Of a stretch of DNA of 64,000 bases, positions 40,229 through 50,977 are shown in pieces; the first letter of the stretch is position 1, and every line of letters begins with the position of its first letter. The DNA comes from Henningerozyma blattae CBS 6284 (lineage: Eukaryota > Ascomycota > Saccharomycetes > Saccharomycetales > Saccharomycetaceae): positions 868,001 through 932,000 of the forward strand of contig NC_020189.1 in NCBI RefSeq assembly GCF_000315915.1. The letters run 5' to 3'. The position numbers were made by a program, and so were the translations under genes. Below the pieces are notes generated by a model. It saw nothing but the letters and a program-made list of their open reading frames with translations. It was not told where the DNA came from and did not search any database.

Positions 40229-40627
40229 CTTCCTATTTTGTTGTACGTAATTCAGAAATTAAAGAAAAAGGGTAAAAAACACAAAAAAAATTTAGAATAT
40301 AATAATAGCTATATGGTTTGAAGTTATTTCTTTTTAAATTATTTCAGTTTAAATATCAATTCTTAAGCCTAAATTGAATCTGTTTTTTTGTTCTATTTAG
40401 CTAACGTAATCTACTTATTAAAACGAAATTTTCAATTACGATGGGATGAAAATTCGGAGATACCAAAAGATCTAATATCTTTAATAGGTATTTCCTAAAA
40501 AAGAATATTGTATTGATTAGAATATTTTGAAAACATCGATTACATTATCAATTATACAAGTAGTTTCCATCTAAATAATTTAGAGTCTTATACAAAGATG
40601 ATTATCTAATGCAAATAAAAAAAAAAT
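40229..40627. other. Promoter of the ACOT9-like gene and END3 3' region
   Basis: About 400 bases of AT-rich DNA between two - strand genes. Nothing distinctive. Confidence 0.5.
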
Positions 40628-41779
40628 TCATCTACCAATTGAATTAACTTGAATCTTTAAGTTGTTTAGCTCATTTTTTCTACCAGATAAATAGTTTTGC
40701 AATACTTGTACTTGTTGTTCAATGGTAGCCATTTCACTATTTAAAGAAGATATATCCAAAGGGCTATTATTATTAGTAGGTGTGTTTACTAGAGTGACGA
40801 GTTGTTTTCTATAATTTAATAACCCTTCGAACTGTTGTCTTAATATATCAGAATTATCTTTTTGATTATTATTTTTTTCTAATTCTTCCCTTGTCTTGTT
40901 GGCTTGTATAACGTCTTCTAATTGTTTTTCCAGATTTTCCAATTCTTGTTCTAGTTGTGTAATTTGTTCTTGTGGTGTTCCAGACACAGGGGTATTAGGG
41001 GTACTACTGTTATTATTAGCCGTGGATATAGATGTCATTGTAGTTTGAGTTTGTAAGGAAGTAGCTCCTGTATTGGAATTTGTAGATAATCCTAAATTAT
41101 AATTATTTTTTTGATTATTACATAATTCAGCAAAATTTTTAGGTAAATGAGTTGGGATTTTGCAACCTACATCATTACGCTGTTTTAAGATATGAATGAA
41201 AAATAATGCTAATTCACCATCAATAGAATCGTTATTTTGAGTGTTTATTAGTTTCCAAATTTTTTCCAAATCACTACCACCAACGTTGAAAAATTTAGTC
41301 TTCAATAATTCTGATAATTCTTTAAATTGATATGAATTTGTTGAAGAAGTTGAATGTATACTAGCTAAGATTTGTTGATAAGAATTTTTATTTTCTGATG
41401 ATATATACCAATCGACCTCAGGAGTTTCAATTTTTGGAATATCAGCGTTTTCTTGTCGTTTTCTTTTAATTCTTTCTTTAACTAATTTCCCTTTACTACC
41501 AGGTATTAACCATTTGGGTAATTCATCAGGTATGGAATCGATATTTTTATTAACTAAATCATATATGAATCTCATACAAATTACAAATTCTTCAAAATCT
41601 AAATTATCATCATCATCAATATCTGCTAAAAACCAAATTTTATTCAATATAGAGGAATCTAGTTTTGAATTATACAATATTGGAGAGACTTGATCATGAT
41701 CGACTTTATTATCTACTGGCTTTAAACTTCCAAATATTTGCCAATATTTTTTAATTTCTGCTGGTTCTAATTGAGGCAT
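40628..41779 (-). CDS. END3: End3, EH-domain adaptor of actin patches and endocytosis
   Basis: The 383-residue product (S. cerevisiae 349) begins MPQLEPAEIKKYWQIFGSL, the first EH domain, with an EF-hand loop DIDDDDNLDFEEF at about residues 54-66. A second, degenerate EH domain lies at about 125-215. An Asn/Thr-rich linker leads to C-terminal coiled-coil segments (about 265-383), the region that binds Sla1. End3 works with Pan1 and Sla1 in the endocytic coat and regulates their Prk1 phosphorylation. The position matches YNL084C, one ACOT9-like gene away from MKT1. Confidence 0.94.
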   Translation of the reverse strand: MPQLEPAEIKKYWQIFGSLKPVDNKVDHDQVSPILYNSKLDSSILNKIWFLADIDDDDNLDFEEFVICMRFIYDLVNKNIDSIPDELPKWLIPGSKGKLVKERIKRKRQENADIPKIETPEVDWYISSENKNSYQQILASIHSTSSTNSYQFKELSELLKTKFFNVGGSDLEKIWKLINTQNNDSIDGELALFFIHILKQRNDVGCKIPTHLPKNFAELCNNQKNNYNLGLSTNSNTGATSLQTQTTMTSISTANNNSSTPNTPVSGTPQEQITQLEQELENLEKQLEDVIQANKTREELEKNNNQKDNSDILRQQFEGLLNYRKQLVTLVNTPTNNNSPLDISSLNSEMATIEQQVQVLQNYLSGRKNELNNLKIQVNSIGR

Positions 41780-42359
41780 ATTTTGTAAAAATGATGTTGC
41801 AATAATGCCAAAGTTGTTTTAATAATGTGAGAAACAACGTATATTTTAGATGTATCTTGATATAAGCTAAAGTTGATATCTTATCTAGGGTTAAAATGTT
41901 AATGTTAAAATAAAAAGGTTATTACAATAAAAAAAGGTTTCCATTTTAAAAATAAATGAATAATACTTAATAAATGGTTTTCGGATTAAAAAAATCGAAA
42001 TACCTTACGCATAAATAATCAAGAAAACCCCTGTTAATCGACCTATCAAATAAAACGGCAAGACAAGACATATATATATATATATTGAGGTTATGATGTG
42101 TACTGAATATATAGATATATATATGTATATACCTATGTTATGAATGAAATTATGTGTTAAAACGAGAAACTAAATATTTGAGCCTTTTTTTTTATAATTT
42201 TTTTTTTTTTAATATTAAAGTGTTTTTACATATATACAAGTTTATGTGCAAAAATGCTAATATATATACGGATATATGTATATGAATATATAGATTAAAA
42301 GTGTATAGTACAAGTAAAAAATTCGATCTTAAAAACAATGAATAACCATGCTAATCGAA
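41780..42359. other. Promoter of END3; SAL1 and PMS1 absent
   Basis: A 580-base gap rich in TA repeats (about 42070-42085, 42110-42130, 42250-42290). In S. cerevisiae SAL1 and PMS1 lie between END3 and SWS2. Neither is present here. Confidence 0.5.
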
Positions 42360-42725
42360 TCAACCAATTCTATTCAATCTATTCAATTTTCTAGCCGTCT
42401 TTGCATTATTTCTTGTATTTTGACCTCTTACAGGTAAGTTCATAGAATGCCTAATACCTGGATAACTACCAATATTCTTTTTCAATTGAATATTTTCTCT
42501 CACGATAGCTCGTGCATCATCTTCAATGGTCATTTTCGATAACTCACTCGTTATACTCATAATGTTACCTTCAGTTAATTGATGCATACGCATCCAAGGA
42601 TAGAATCCTAATTTTGAACATAATTGTTCTGAAGTTTTAGGACCTATCCCATAAAATTTAGATGCTAATGCAATCTTTATGACTTCTTTCCCTTTGAAAG
42701 CTTTCCCTAGGATATGAACAACCAT
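42360..42725 (-). CDS. SWS2: Mitochondrial small ribosomal subunit protein uS13m
   Basis: The 121-residue protein has the uS13 fold signature: [30 protein letters not shown] at the N-terminus (helix-hairpin region) and the basic tail [29 protein letters not shown], which contacts the 16S-like head. It is the size of bacterial S13 (S. cerevisiae Sws2 is 143). No long presequence is visible, so import would depend on the N-terminal basic helix. Order END3-SWS2-tropomyosin matches YNL084C-YNL081C-YNL079C. Confidence 0.94.
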   Translation of the reverse strand: MVVHILGKAFKGKEVIKIALASKFYGIGPKTSEQLCSKLGFYPWMRMHQLTEGNIMSITSELSKMTIEDDARAIVRENIQLKKNIGSYPGIRHSMNLPVRGQNTRNNAKTARKLNRLNRIG

Positions 42726-43284
42726 ATTAGTTATTTTTTTGTCTTTTATTTACAAAAAGTGTGGATATAAAATACACTTGATTATACAGTTAATACGTTA
42801 ATTCGTATAGAATCGTTTGTGCTTTAAATGGCTAGTTAATGATGTATAATTTTCTATCCTTATTTAAAGTTTTAATTATGATTTTAATAACCGAAATACC
42901 GAGCGAAGAAATTTGTATACATATTATATCAAAGAAAAACTCTCTATATACAAGAGTTAATAGACAAAAATGTATCTGTGTATTTATGTATATATGATAA
43001 TTAGATAAATTGACCAAAAAAAAAAAGTATGGGTATGTATGCCCCTGTGTATTTGTATTTATTTATATCTATTAATAATAATGATAATGTGATATGATAG
43101 TAATGATAAAATGATAAAATAAGTTCATAATTCATAGTAAAAGGTGAGGGCGGGGGGAAAAGTTATATATAATGGGACCCATCCAAACCAAACCGATCAG
43201 TTAGATATTAGAGTAAGCTAAAGAAGATGGTTATGAAAGGGTGCACGGTAAATCGGTACATATATCTTTTCCATCGTGGAATTC
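42726..43284. other. Spacer between SWS2 and tropomyosin gene; EOS1 absent
   Basis: The region is AT-rich with no gene. S. cerevisiae has EOS1 here; no remnant was recognised. Confidence 0.45.
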
Positions 43285-43770
43285 CTATAAATTCTCTAAT
43301 GAAGCAGCAATTTCGTCCAATTCTTTCTTGGCAGCTTCATACTTTTCTTCCAATTCTTCATTCTTCTTTTCCCATTCATCTCTTTCTTGTTCCAAAGCAG
43401 CAACTTTCTTTTCTAATTGTTCAGCTTTCAAATCAGTGTCTCTCAACTTTTCAGTGGTTTCCTTCAATTTGGCATCACTTTCTTCTAATTCTTCTTCCAA
43501 TTGTTGGTTCTTCTTGGAGAAGTTTTCGTTGTTGGTCTTCAAATTACTGGAATCAGCAGCCATTTCCTTGGATTCAGTCAAGTTGGCTTCCAATTTTTCG
43601 ACTTCATCTTCCAAGTTTTGGTTTTGAGTGGTCAAAGATTTGATTTGGTTTTCCTTTTCAGTGTTGTCTTGTTCCAAAACCTTGTATTCTTCTTTCAAGG
43701 TGTCGTACTCTTCTTGCCAAGTTTCAGCTTCTAACTTTAAGCTGTTTAACTTTTCTCTAATCTTTTCCAT
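43285..43770 (-). CDS. TPM2: Tropomyosin
   Basis: The 161-residue product is one continuous coiled coil with heptad spacing from MEKIREKLNSLKLEAE to LDEIAASLENL, and no Pro or Gly. Tropomyosin lies along actin cables, stabilises them with formin and helps myosin V transport. The length equals S. cerevisiae Tpm2 (161; Tpm1 is 199), and the next gene is TMA108, which flanks TPM2 (YIL138C-YIL137C). SWS2 on the other side is the TPM1 neighbour (YNL081C). So the locus is ancestral, and the TPM1/TPM2 choice rests on length. Codon use is strongly biased (TTG, GAA, AAG), fitting high expression. Confidence 0.93.
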   Translation of the reverse strand: MEKIREKLNSLKLEAETWQEEYDTLKEEYKVLEQDNTEKENQIKSLTTQNQNLEDEVEKLEANLTESKEMAADSSNLKTNNENFSKKNQQLEEELEESDAKLKETTEKLRDTDLKAEQLEKKVAALEQERDEWEKKNEELEEKYEAAKKELDEIAASLENL

Positions 43771-44315
43771 TGGGGATGCAACTTATATAATAAAATGAAT
43801 TGAATATATTTAGTAGGTAAAACCTCTAGTGAATTGTATTAATTAACAAAAGAAACAAAAAAAAAAAAAGAATGAAAATCAAAAAACAAAGACAATTGTT
43901 ATGTTTTAAATGTCCGATCACTACTCAACTTACTCCTTTATAAGCAAGTTGTAAATTGTTGGTTTTAATTTTATGATCTTGGGGGCGCCGTAGATTTCCC
44001 TTCGAAATTTCTAGATTTCGATTTGTTTGTTTTTTTGTTTTTCGGATGTATCATTTTGAAATTCGTAAAGGGAAATTATGAAACGCAAAAAAAAAAAAGT
44101 GCGGGTAACAAGTAAAAATAAATAAAAACGCGTCAGAAATTTGCGACGCGTGACAAAAAATATTTCTAAATATATATATATATATATATAATGTGTCACA
44201 ATTTCTATTTTAACAACGAATCATGAGTTAATTTATAATAGATCATTTATTACACGCTGATATGCATATGTTTGCTAAATACTTCTTTATTATTATTATT
44301 CTCATTTTACTTTGT
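43771..44315. other. Tropomyosin promoter region
   Basis: The spacer holds the paired ACGCGT sites, poly(A) tracts and a (TA)n microsatellite at 44169-44191. There is no gene. Confidence 0.5.
44128..44151. promoter_or_regulatory. Two MCB-type sites (ACGCGT) upstream of tropomyosin gene
   Basis: ACGCGT occurs at 44128-44133 and again at 44146-44151, 18 bases apart, about 360-380 bases upstream of the tropomyosin ATG. Paired sites suggest MBF control at G1/S, when buds and actin cables form. This is inferred from the motif only. Confidence 0.4.
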
Positions 44316-47171
44316 TTATACACAGGCTAGTTTCATATTTTCTAGTGTCTTTCTTTTCGGTTGAAGTCTTGTTTCAACATTGTTCCAAATGGATTCTAAA
44401 TTGATAGTATCATTGTATATAGCCTCTTCGGAAGTCTTGATAAATGATTTAATGGCAGAGTCATGAGTCGCATACATTTGAAATACGACCATGGTTATAT
44501 TATGCAAGGATTTTCTAGTGTTTTGAGAGGCTTGGGATCCTGGACGAGAGGCCTTTTTGACCCAGATTGGGTAGTACTTGGTGTACCAATCCCAAACGAT
44601 TTCTTCTACTAATTTATTATTCTTTTCAGGTTTACCCTTGCTTAATACATGACATTTACCGTTGAAGGTTAATCCAAAGAGAGATGTTTCAATACCTGTC
44701 AAGTCGATACTATTGTTGATGAAATTCAATACTTTATTAATCAGTTCTAATTCTAGTGAAAAACTAATACTTTCTAATGCCATGTTTTGTAATGCAGTTA
44801 TTTGGTTTTTATCATTTGAATCAATATCAATAATATGTGAAGCAATCCCCTTGCTGTTTTTAATTAAATCAAACAATTTCTTCCAATTCTTAAGAGTAGT
44901 GAAATGTGTAGAATTAACAATATAAGTACTACTAACAATATCAAACGGAATAGATTGTTTGGGACCTTGTAAAACATGTTTGAAATATATCGAACAATAT
45001 TCAATAATTAATTTTTCGTTTTTCCCCAAAGATAATAATTGAGCCAAGATTTGTAATTTGGTTTGATTCATTAATTCCTCTTCAGTAAATAACGGTGATT
45101 TAAGGGAAAATTTCAACTTCTGAAATAATGGCATGATGATAGAATCTATCATAATGGTTTTAAATTTCTTATTTCTATTGGAGATGTTGGATAATAATTC
45201 ACTATTAGTTATTGTTTGTAAAACTTCTAAACCTTTACAGATTGGTTTCAAATAAATCAATGATGATAAATCAATCTTATCAGATGCTAATACTTTTAAC
45301 AATTTTAATGCACCTTCAATATGGATAGGTTTTTGATAATAAGTAGTATTTAAAAAGGCATGGATATCATCAAAAATTTTTAAAAGATCAATTTCAGTAA
45401 TAGTGTTATTCAAGATCGATTGAGAAATTAATTCATAAGATTCAATGGATTCATATGAAACGTAATAATAACCTTGAGAATTATGGTTTAATAAAAGAAT
45501 TGGAGTATCGTCCAAAGTTAAAGTTCTATCTGTCATTAAAACATTTTTCTCATCTGACCCCCCGTCTTTTAACAATGATAATAATGGGATATGATATGGA
45601 ACATCTTCAATTTCATTTCGAGATTTCTCATCAATAATATCATTAGAAAAACGGTGTTGAGTTAAGTTAACTTTAGAATCATCCATTTTTACTGAAACAA
45701 TAGGAATACCAGCTAATTTAGTCCAAGAATAGAAAAAATTGGAGATATTTTTCGATTTTAAGGTATTACCAACATGTGTCCAAATATCTAATGGTTTTAC
45801 ACATTGTTCAATGAAAAATTTATCAGCAAAAACTTTTTGTAAACCTAATTTAACATTATTACTACCAGTACATCTTTCAAATGATCTCAAAATGGCAATA
45901 CCTTTATTATATGAATGAGCATCAAAGAAATCTTGAGTACTCGATTTCGAAGTAACATTTTTCTTGTCATCAATATTCTTGTGTGAAATATCATAAATAC
46001 TCTTGGAATTTTTACTAGAATCATTTAACATAGCACTACCCAATATTTGTATTTGATAATCATCTGAATCCCAATAATTGGAAAGATCATCATTTTCTTG
46101 TAAAAGAGCACATGCTAACCATGTAGCAAATGCTTCATTAAACCATAAGTATTCCCAAGAATCAAAACTTATAGTATTGCCCATCCATTGATGAACTAAT
46201 TCATGTACTAGAACTTGTTGTACCTGTTGAGAAATAGATTTATCGGCCAAGATATTAGGTGGTAATAGCATATGATTCATGTGAATCGTAATCATACCTA
46301 AATTTTCCATGGCCATATCTGTTAAAAATGGCAACAAGACAAAATCCAATTTATCTAATGGATATGAATAATTAAAATAACTTTCCAATATTGGTAGATA
46401 TTTTTGAACTGTATCAAGTGCAAAAGTTGCTAATGAAACATCCTTTATTGCGTAAATCCTAATCGGAATTGTTCTATTAGAAACAGGTAATTTAGTTTCA
46501 CCTTTCATAAATTCTAAATCACCAATGGCAAAACTGAAAATAGATGTTGTCATTAGTGGAGTTTTATTAAATTGGAAAATAGTTTTCTTGGTTTTTTCAA
46601 TAATTTCTGTTGAAGAAATTGATGAGTTAGAAATAGCTTTGAATTTAGATAACGTTATTAAAGTTAATTGGAAAGTAGTTTTAATATTGGGCTCATCAAT
46701 ACATGGGAAAATGGTTCTAGCAAAAGAAGGTTGGCAATGTGTAGCTATTATATAATTATCAGATCTTCCAGTAGTTTGATCCATAAAGTTTGATTTGAAT
46801 ACACCAAATGTACTATCATTATTTGTCTTGACAGAATTGATCTTACCAATGTATGAAAAGGATAGGGTGAAATCCATAGATTCTAATATAACATTTGAAG
46901 TTGATGGATCTTTCAATTGGAATATTACCATTTGATTTTCTTTATCATAATTAACTTTCAAATCAATTGTATTAGTTTTATCAATTATTTTAGGACTGAT
47001 AATCACTAGATCTTGGCAATGTAATTTGAAAGAATCAAAAGTTGTAGAGTTTGCCTTTACGGTATACAACGCATCACCTTTAAAGTTAGAACTTGTTGGG
47101 TCAATATCTAGTTTTAAATCATAATGAACTGGTTTAACCCAATTATTTAAAGTTAATGGACTAACTGGCAT
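44316..47171 (-). CDS. TMA108: Tma108, M1-family aminopeptidase-like ribosome-associated protein
   Basis: The 951-residue product matches the M1 zinc aminopeptidase fold and S. cerevisiae Tma108 (946). Near residue 284 is MAMENLGM, the GAMEN substrate-binding motif with a changed first residue. Near 320 is HELVHQW, the HExxH zinc motif, with the third ligand Glu in NEAFATW about 18 residues on. Tma108 binds the nascent N-termini of a small set of proteins on ribosomes and is thought to have lost peptidase activity in favour of binding. The altered GAMEN motif fits that. It lies next to the tropomyosin gene on the same strand, as in YIL138C-YIL137C. OM45, the next gene in S. cerevisiae, is absent. 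Confidence 0.93.
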   Translation of the reverse strand: MPVSPLTLNNWVKPVHYDLKLDIDPTSSNFKGDALYTVKANSTTFDSFKLHCQDLVIISPKIIDKTNTIDLKVNYDKENQMVIFQLKDPSTSNVILESMDFTLSFSYIGKINSVKTNNDSTFGVFKSNFMDQTTGRSDNYIIATHCQPSFARTIFPCIDEPNIKTTFQLTLITLSKFKAISNSSISSTEIIEKTKKTIFQFNKTPLMTTSIFSFAIGDLEFMKGETKLPVSNRTIPIRIYAIKDVSLATFALDTVQKYLPILESYFNYSYPLDKLDFVLLPFLTDMAMENLGMITIHMNHMLLPPNILADKSISQQVQQVLVHELVHQWMGNTISFDSWEYLWFNEAFATWLACALLQENDDLSNYWDSDDYQIQILGSAMLNDSSKNSKSIYDISHKNIDDKKNVTSKSSTQDFFDAHSYNKGIAILRSFERCTGSNNVKLGLQKVFADKFFIEQCVKPLDIWTHVGNTLKSKNISNFFYSWTKLAGIPIVSVKMDDSKVNLTQHRFSNDIIDEKSRNEIEDVPYHIPLLSLLKDGGSDEKNVLMTDRTLTLDDTPILLLNHNSQGYYYVSYESIESYELISQSILNNTITEIDLLKIFDDIHAFLNTTYYQKPIHIEGALKLLKVLASDKIDLSSLIYLKPICKGLEVLQTITNSELLSNISNRNKKFKTIMIDSIIMPLFQKLKFSLKSPLFTEEELMNQTKLQILAQLLSLGKNEKLIIEYCSIYFKHVLQGPKQSIPFDIVSSTYIVNSTHFTTLKNWKKLFDLIKNSKGIASHIIDIDSNDKNQITALQNMALESISFSLELELINKVLNFINNSIDLTGIETSLFGLTFNGKCHVLSKGKPEKNNKLVEEIVWDWYTKYYPIWVKKASRPGSQASQNTRKSLHNITMVVFQMYATHDSAIKSFIKTSEEAIYNDTINLESIWNNVETRLQPKRKTLENMKLACV

Positions 47172-48197
47172 AATTGTTTAGATGATTTGGTTTAAACTAA
47201 TTCAATTGAGTAAAACTAGTTTCAATTGCTCAGCTAGTATAAACAATTCTTTATTTCTAAGGTGAAAATAATTTTTTTATTTTTTTTTTTTTTTTTTTTT
47301 CTTAAAAAATGTAAACATAGGAAATAAAAATAATTTCTCGGGATTAGTCTTCACAATTAAACACGAATAAATAGTACAATTTAAATATATATATATATAT
47401 ATATATAAATATATTGAAAAAAAAAAAAGAACTAATAAAAATAGTACTTTAACGTTGGCTTGATAAATTCTCGCCAAGTATCGTATAAAATGCAGAATTA
47501 TATAATGGCATTTCTAGGTATTATTTTTATGTGATATGCTAAATTAATAGAAATGAGAAAGACTCGATAATAAATAATTATTTTTCGAGCATAGTATGAT
47601 TAATAATTATTATACATCAACTAATATCAAGATACCATTATATAATTATGATGATCTTACCTAGTTAAAAGAGAGATCTTAAATCGTCACATTTTTACAC
47701 AATAGTTTTAACTTTGGCATTGTCAACTGACAATAATATGATCAGATAACAAAATTTAACGAATCAAGGAACTATTACAAAATAGCAAATGGAGACAGAA
47801 AAAAAAGGTAAAATATAAGTAGAAAAATTGAAGAAAATAAACTTTCAATAACTTGAAAAGGTACAACTTAGTATTTATGTAGGATCAAGAATTATACTAG
47901 AAGTATATCAGTGATCATACAAAATTTATGTGAGTGGTTTCAATATAATTATACCGCTATATTTTTTGTGAGGGTAGGTATAGTAATTTCTGGGAATTTT
48001 TTTATTCTATAAAATATTTCTTTTACCTTACAGCAATTACAGTTTGGTATTAGTGGTTATTAACATATAGCATTTTTGTAGATATTTTTTTATATACATT
48101 GCAATTTTCTTAATCAACATAATTAATACATTTGTGACATTACTGTTAGAGTGAAAATGTTATCACGTGACCTTCAACTTTTCAGCAAAAAGAAATT
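47172..48197. other. Intergenic region upstream of TMA108
   Basis: About 1 kb, very AT-rich, with T- and A-tracts at 47280-47300, a (TA)n run at 47384-47408 and CACGTG at 48164-48169. No conserved gene is seen (OM45 and NIS1 absent). The sequence around 48150-48175 resembles the LTR near its CACGTG and may be an LTR remnant. Confidence 0.45.
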
Positions 48198-48270
48198 TGG
48201 ACGAGTCAGGAATCGAACCAGAGACCTCTTCCTTGCAAGGGAAGCGCGCTACCAACTACGCCACACGCCC
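48198..48270 (-). tRNA. tRNA-Ala(TGC)
   Basis: A 73-base tRNA with G3-U70 alanine identity, anticodon TGC in the loop of a strong CTTCC/GGAAG stem, TTC loop GGTTCGATTCC and discriminator A. No intron. Its acceptor and D-arm sequence is nearly the same as that of tRNA-Ala(AGC) at 14354. The S. cerevisiae TGC isoacceptor, as I recall it, differs more in the acceptor stem, which suggests that one alanine tRNA here arose from the other. Confidence 0.95.
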
Positions 48271-48943
48271 ATTTCTGATCTTTCTGGAATAAGTAAGATT
48301 TTTAAAGTAAAACATTCTTGAAGTTATTCTGAAAGATGATCATTTGATTAATAATAGTCTTGATTTCTTTGTTTTGCCTTTAATTTATTTTAAAAGCGAA
48401 TGTTTATATTGCAAAAAATAATATGACGTTTCTTTTTTCCTAAAAAATATGACCTAGATTACCGAATTAGTAAAAGATACGGGTATAGTAAAGTGGCAAA
48501 TTATATTTTTTTTTTTCATTTAATGTAACGATTTCTTAAAATGTGTAGCAAAAAAAGTATAATTATGCTTGGTATTAATTTTAATATAACTTTAACATTG
48601 TGCTTATCAAAAATTAATGTCTAGATTAAGTACGGTAAATCATATGGAAGTATCCGGTTTTAATTAGAATTATCCGAAATTGTTTTTAAAAAAAATATTT
48701 CAAAATAGACACTGGTTAATTAATCTTTACAGAAGAGAGCATATAATATCTTACATTTTTGATTAAATCAAGATAATAAAATAATTATATCCTTTTTATA
48801 AGATTAGAATGGTCAATTTATAGATAATCCAAAAACTCATTTTGTAATATAACAATAACAATACTAACATTCGATCAACCAATTAAATAGATTAAAAAAA
48901 AAAATACGTACTCCAAAGAAAAAACCAATAAAATAGAAAAAAA
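48271..48943. other. APJ1 upstream region
   Basis: A 670-base AT-rich spacer between tRNA-Ala and APJ1. Only homopolymer tracts are seen. Confidence 0.5.
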
Positions 48944-50290
48944 ATGGTAAAAGACCCAAGACTTTATAATGCATTAAATATACCACCTACTGCATCTCAA
49001 TCAGATATTAAAAAGGCATATCGTGTACAAGCTCTCCGATATCACCCTGATAAAAATAATGAATCAGAAGAATCGAAAAAGAAATTCCAAGATATTAGTG
49101 AAGCTTATTCTATCTTACGGGATGAAAATCAAAGGAAAATGTATGATAAGTATGGTACGGTAAATCCAACTGAAATCCAACAACAAAATCAAAGAACAAA
49201 CGTTCCATTTACTGATCCATTTGGGATGTCAGCAGCAGATTTATTTTCTCAATTTTTCGATACTCAAAACCATAATTCTGGTCAATCTAATTCTTCACCT
49301 CCGTTTGGTTTCCCATTTAACTCATCACGTAATGGTAATGGGAATAATAATCGGGCTGCTGATGGTGTCTTCGGAGATTTTTTCAATACTAAATCTCGAC
49401 CACTTCAAAAAGGCCCAGATATTAATCATAATTTGAAATGTACAATCAAAGATTTATACCGTGGTAAGAGAAGTAAATTACGATTAGAGAGAAGTAAACT
49501 TTGTTCTATTTGTAAAGGTGATGGTGGTGTTAAAAGATCGATGTGTAATCAATGTCATGGGGATGGTAATATTACTGAAACTACTCGATTAGGTCCAATG
49601 TTACAAACGTTTACTCATACATGTAACATATGTAATGGTAATGGTTGGGTAATAATCTCTCAAGAGACATGTCAAGGTTGTAATGGTGTTGGGTTTTATA
49701 ATGAGATGAAGATATTTGATGTAGAAATTTATCCTGGTATGAAAGATGGAACACAAATTGTTTTTAATAATGAAGGAGATGAAATTGTTAATAAAAGAAG
49801 GGTTATTCCTGGTAATGTGATTATTCATATCAATGAGATTGAAGATAATAAGTTTAAGAGAGTCAATGATGGACAAGACCTTTATTATTGGAATTATGAA
49901 ATTGATTTATTTACAAGTTTATGTGGAGGTGTCATATATATCAAGGGTCATCCTAATAATAAATTAATTAAAGTGGATATCTTACCTGGAGAAATCATTG
50001 AGAGTGGTAGTGTGAAAGGTGTGGAATCCCTTGGGATGCCCAAGAATAAAGGAAATGAATATGGTATATTATATATTCAATTCCAAGTGAAATATCCTGA
50101 GAAATTAAACATGGAGAGTATTAAAGCTATTGAAAAAATATTATTAAAGGATGAGAATGTTAAACAAATGCAAAAAAATGATGAAAATATTGGGCTTGAT
50201 GATGATTGTATTGAAGTAGAAGAATATGTATTAAGTTCATTTGTACCACCTGTGGCAAGGACTAATGAAAAGAAACGAGCACGTAATTGA
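48944..50290 (+). CDS. APJ1: Type I J-domain protein Apj1 (Hsp40)
   Basis: The 448-residue product has an N-terminal J domain (about 5-70) with the Hsp70-activating HPD at 34-36, a Gly/Asn/Ser/Phe linker, a zinc-finger domain from about residue 187 with four CxxCxGxG-type repeats, and two C-terminal substrate-binding domains. Apj1 cooperates with Hsp70 in nuclear protein quality control, SUMO-linked turnover and attenuation of the heat-shock response. It is shorter than S. cerevisiae Apj1 (528), mainly in the linker. The last zinc repeats read CNICNGNG and CQGCNGVG. Position and strand match YNL077W; the neighbours MKS1 and IMP4 are absent. Confidence 0.9.
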   Translation: MVKDPRLYNALNIPPTASQSDIKKAYRVQALRYHPDKNNESEESKKKFQDISEAYSILRDENQRKMYDKYGTVNPTEIQQQNQRTNVPFTDPFGMSAADLFSQFFDTQNHNSGQSNSSPPFGFPFNSSRNGNGNNNRAADGVFGDFFNTKSRPLQKGPDINHNLKCTIKDLYRGKRSKLRLERSKLCSICKGDGGVKRSMCNQCHGDGNITETTRLGPMLQTFTHTCNICNGNGWVIISQETCQGCNGVGFYNEMKIFDVEIYPGMKDGTQIVFNNEGDEIVNKRRVIPGNVIIHINEIEDNKFKRVNDGQDLYYWNYEIDLFTSLCGGVIYIKGHPNNKLIKVDILPGEIIESGSVKGVESLGMPKNKGNEYGILYIQFQVKYPEKLNMESIKAIEKILLKDENVKQMQKNDENIGLDDDCIEVEEYVLSSFVPPVARTNEKKRARN

Positions 50291-50977
50291 GGCGATGTTT
50301 CAATTGTGGAATGCCAAGTTCAATACTTGGTTGTTGTTGTTTTTTTTAGGTTTTTTTTTTTTTTGGTGTCAAGATACTCAATATGTTATAGAACAAGAAA
50401 AATATCTCAACTATTTTGACAATACTCTATTCTGAAGAAGGTACGAATTTGCAATTAACTTATATAAATATTGCCAATAGTAAAGAATAAATAAGAATAA
50501 ATTTCGTAGAAGTTGGCACTCAATGCATTATTGATATTATTACTTTGTTTATTACAATTGTTGAATTTATATGTAGTTTATACGTAATTTATTATGTTTA
50601 TATATATTTATATAGATATTAAAAGTTTGGTATGGAGAAAATGTGAAACGTCAACATTGAAATGTTAAACACAAATATATAAAAAGGCCAACGCGAAACG
50701 AAACGCGAAGAGCCCAAACACGGCTTATCAAATTGTTGGACTAAAAAGGCAAAGCGATCCGATCGGATCCAAAATGCGATTTGAGTTGATCTAAATAATG
50801 GTTATCTAGATAAATAATAATAATAATAGTAATAATAATAATAATATTAATAATAATAATAATAATAATATTAATATTAATAAAATTAAGAGTGGAGTAA
50901 GTGGGAGAAAAAAAAAAAAATTTCTTGGGAAAATTGAAAAATTTGGAAAATTTGGAAAAAGTGAAAAAGTGGCCTTC
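50291..50977. other. Convergent spacer APJ1/MLF3 with AAT repeat
   Basis: About 690 bases. Near 50690-50760 is a short GC-richer patch with CGATCCGATCGGATC palindromic sequence. At 50811-50886 is an (AAT)n microsatellite with variants. No gene is seen. Confidence 0.5.
50811..50886. repeat. (AAT)n trinucleotide repeat
   Basis: About 20-25 imperfect AAT/TAA units, lying about 90 bases beyond the MLF3 stop. It is a length-variable microsatellite and is not coding. Confidence 0.9.

Noticed and set aside
48164..48680. CACGTG followed by AT-rich DNA and ATCCGAAA, as a possible point centromere
   Set aside because: The distance (about 500 bases) is far beyond a CDEI-CDEIII spacing and the CDEIII consensus is not met.
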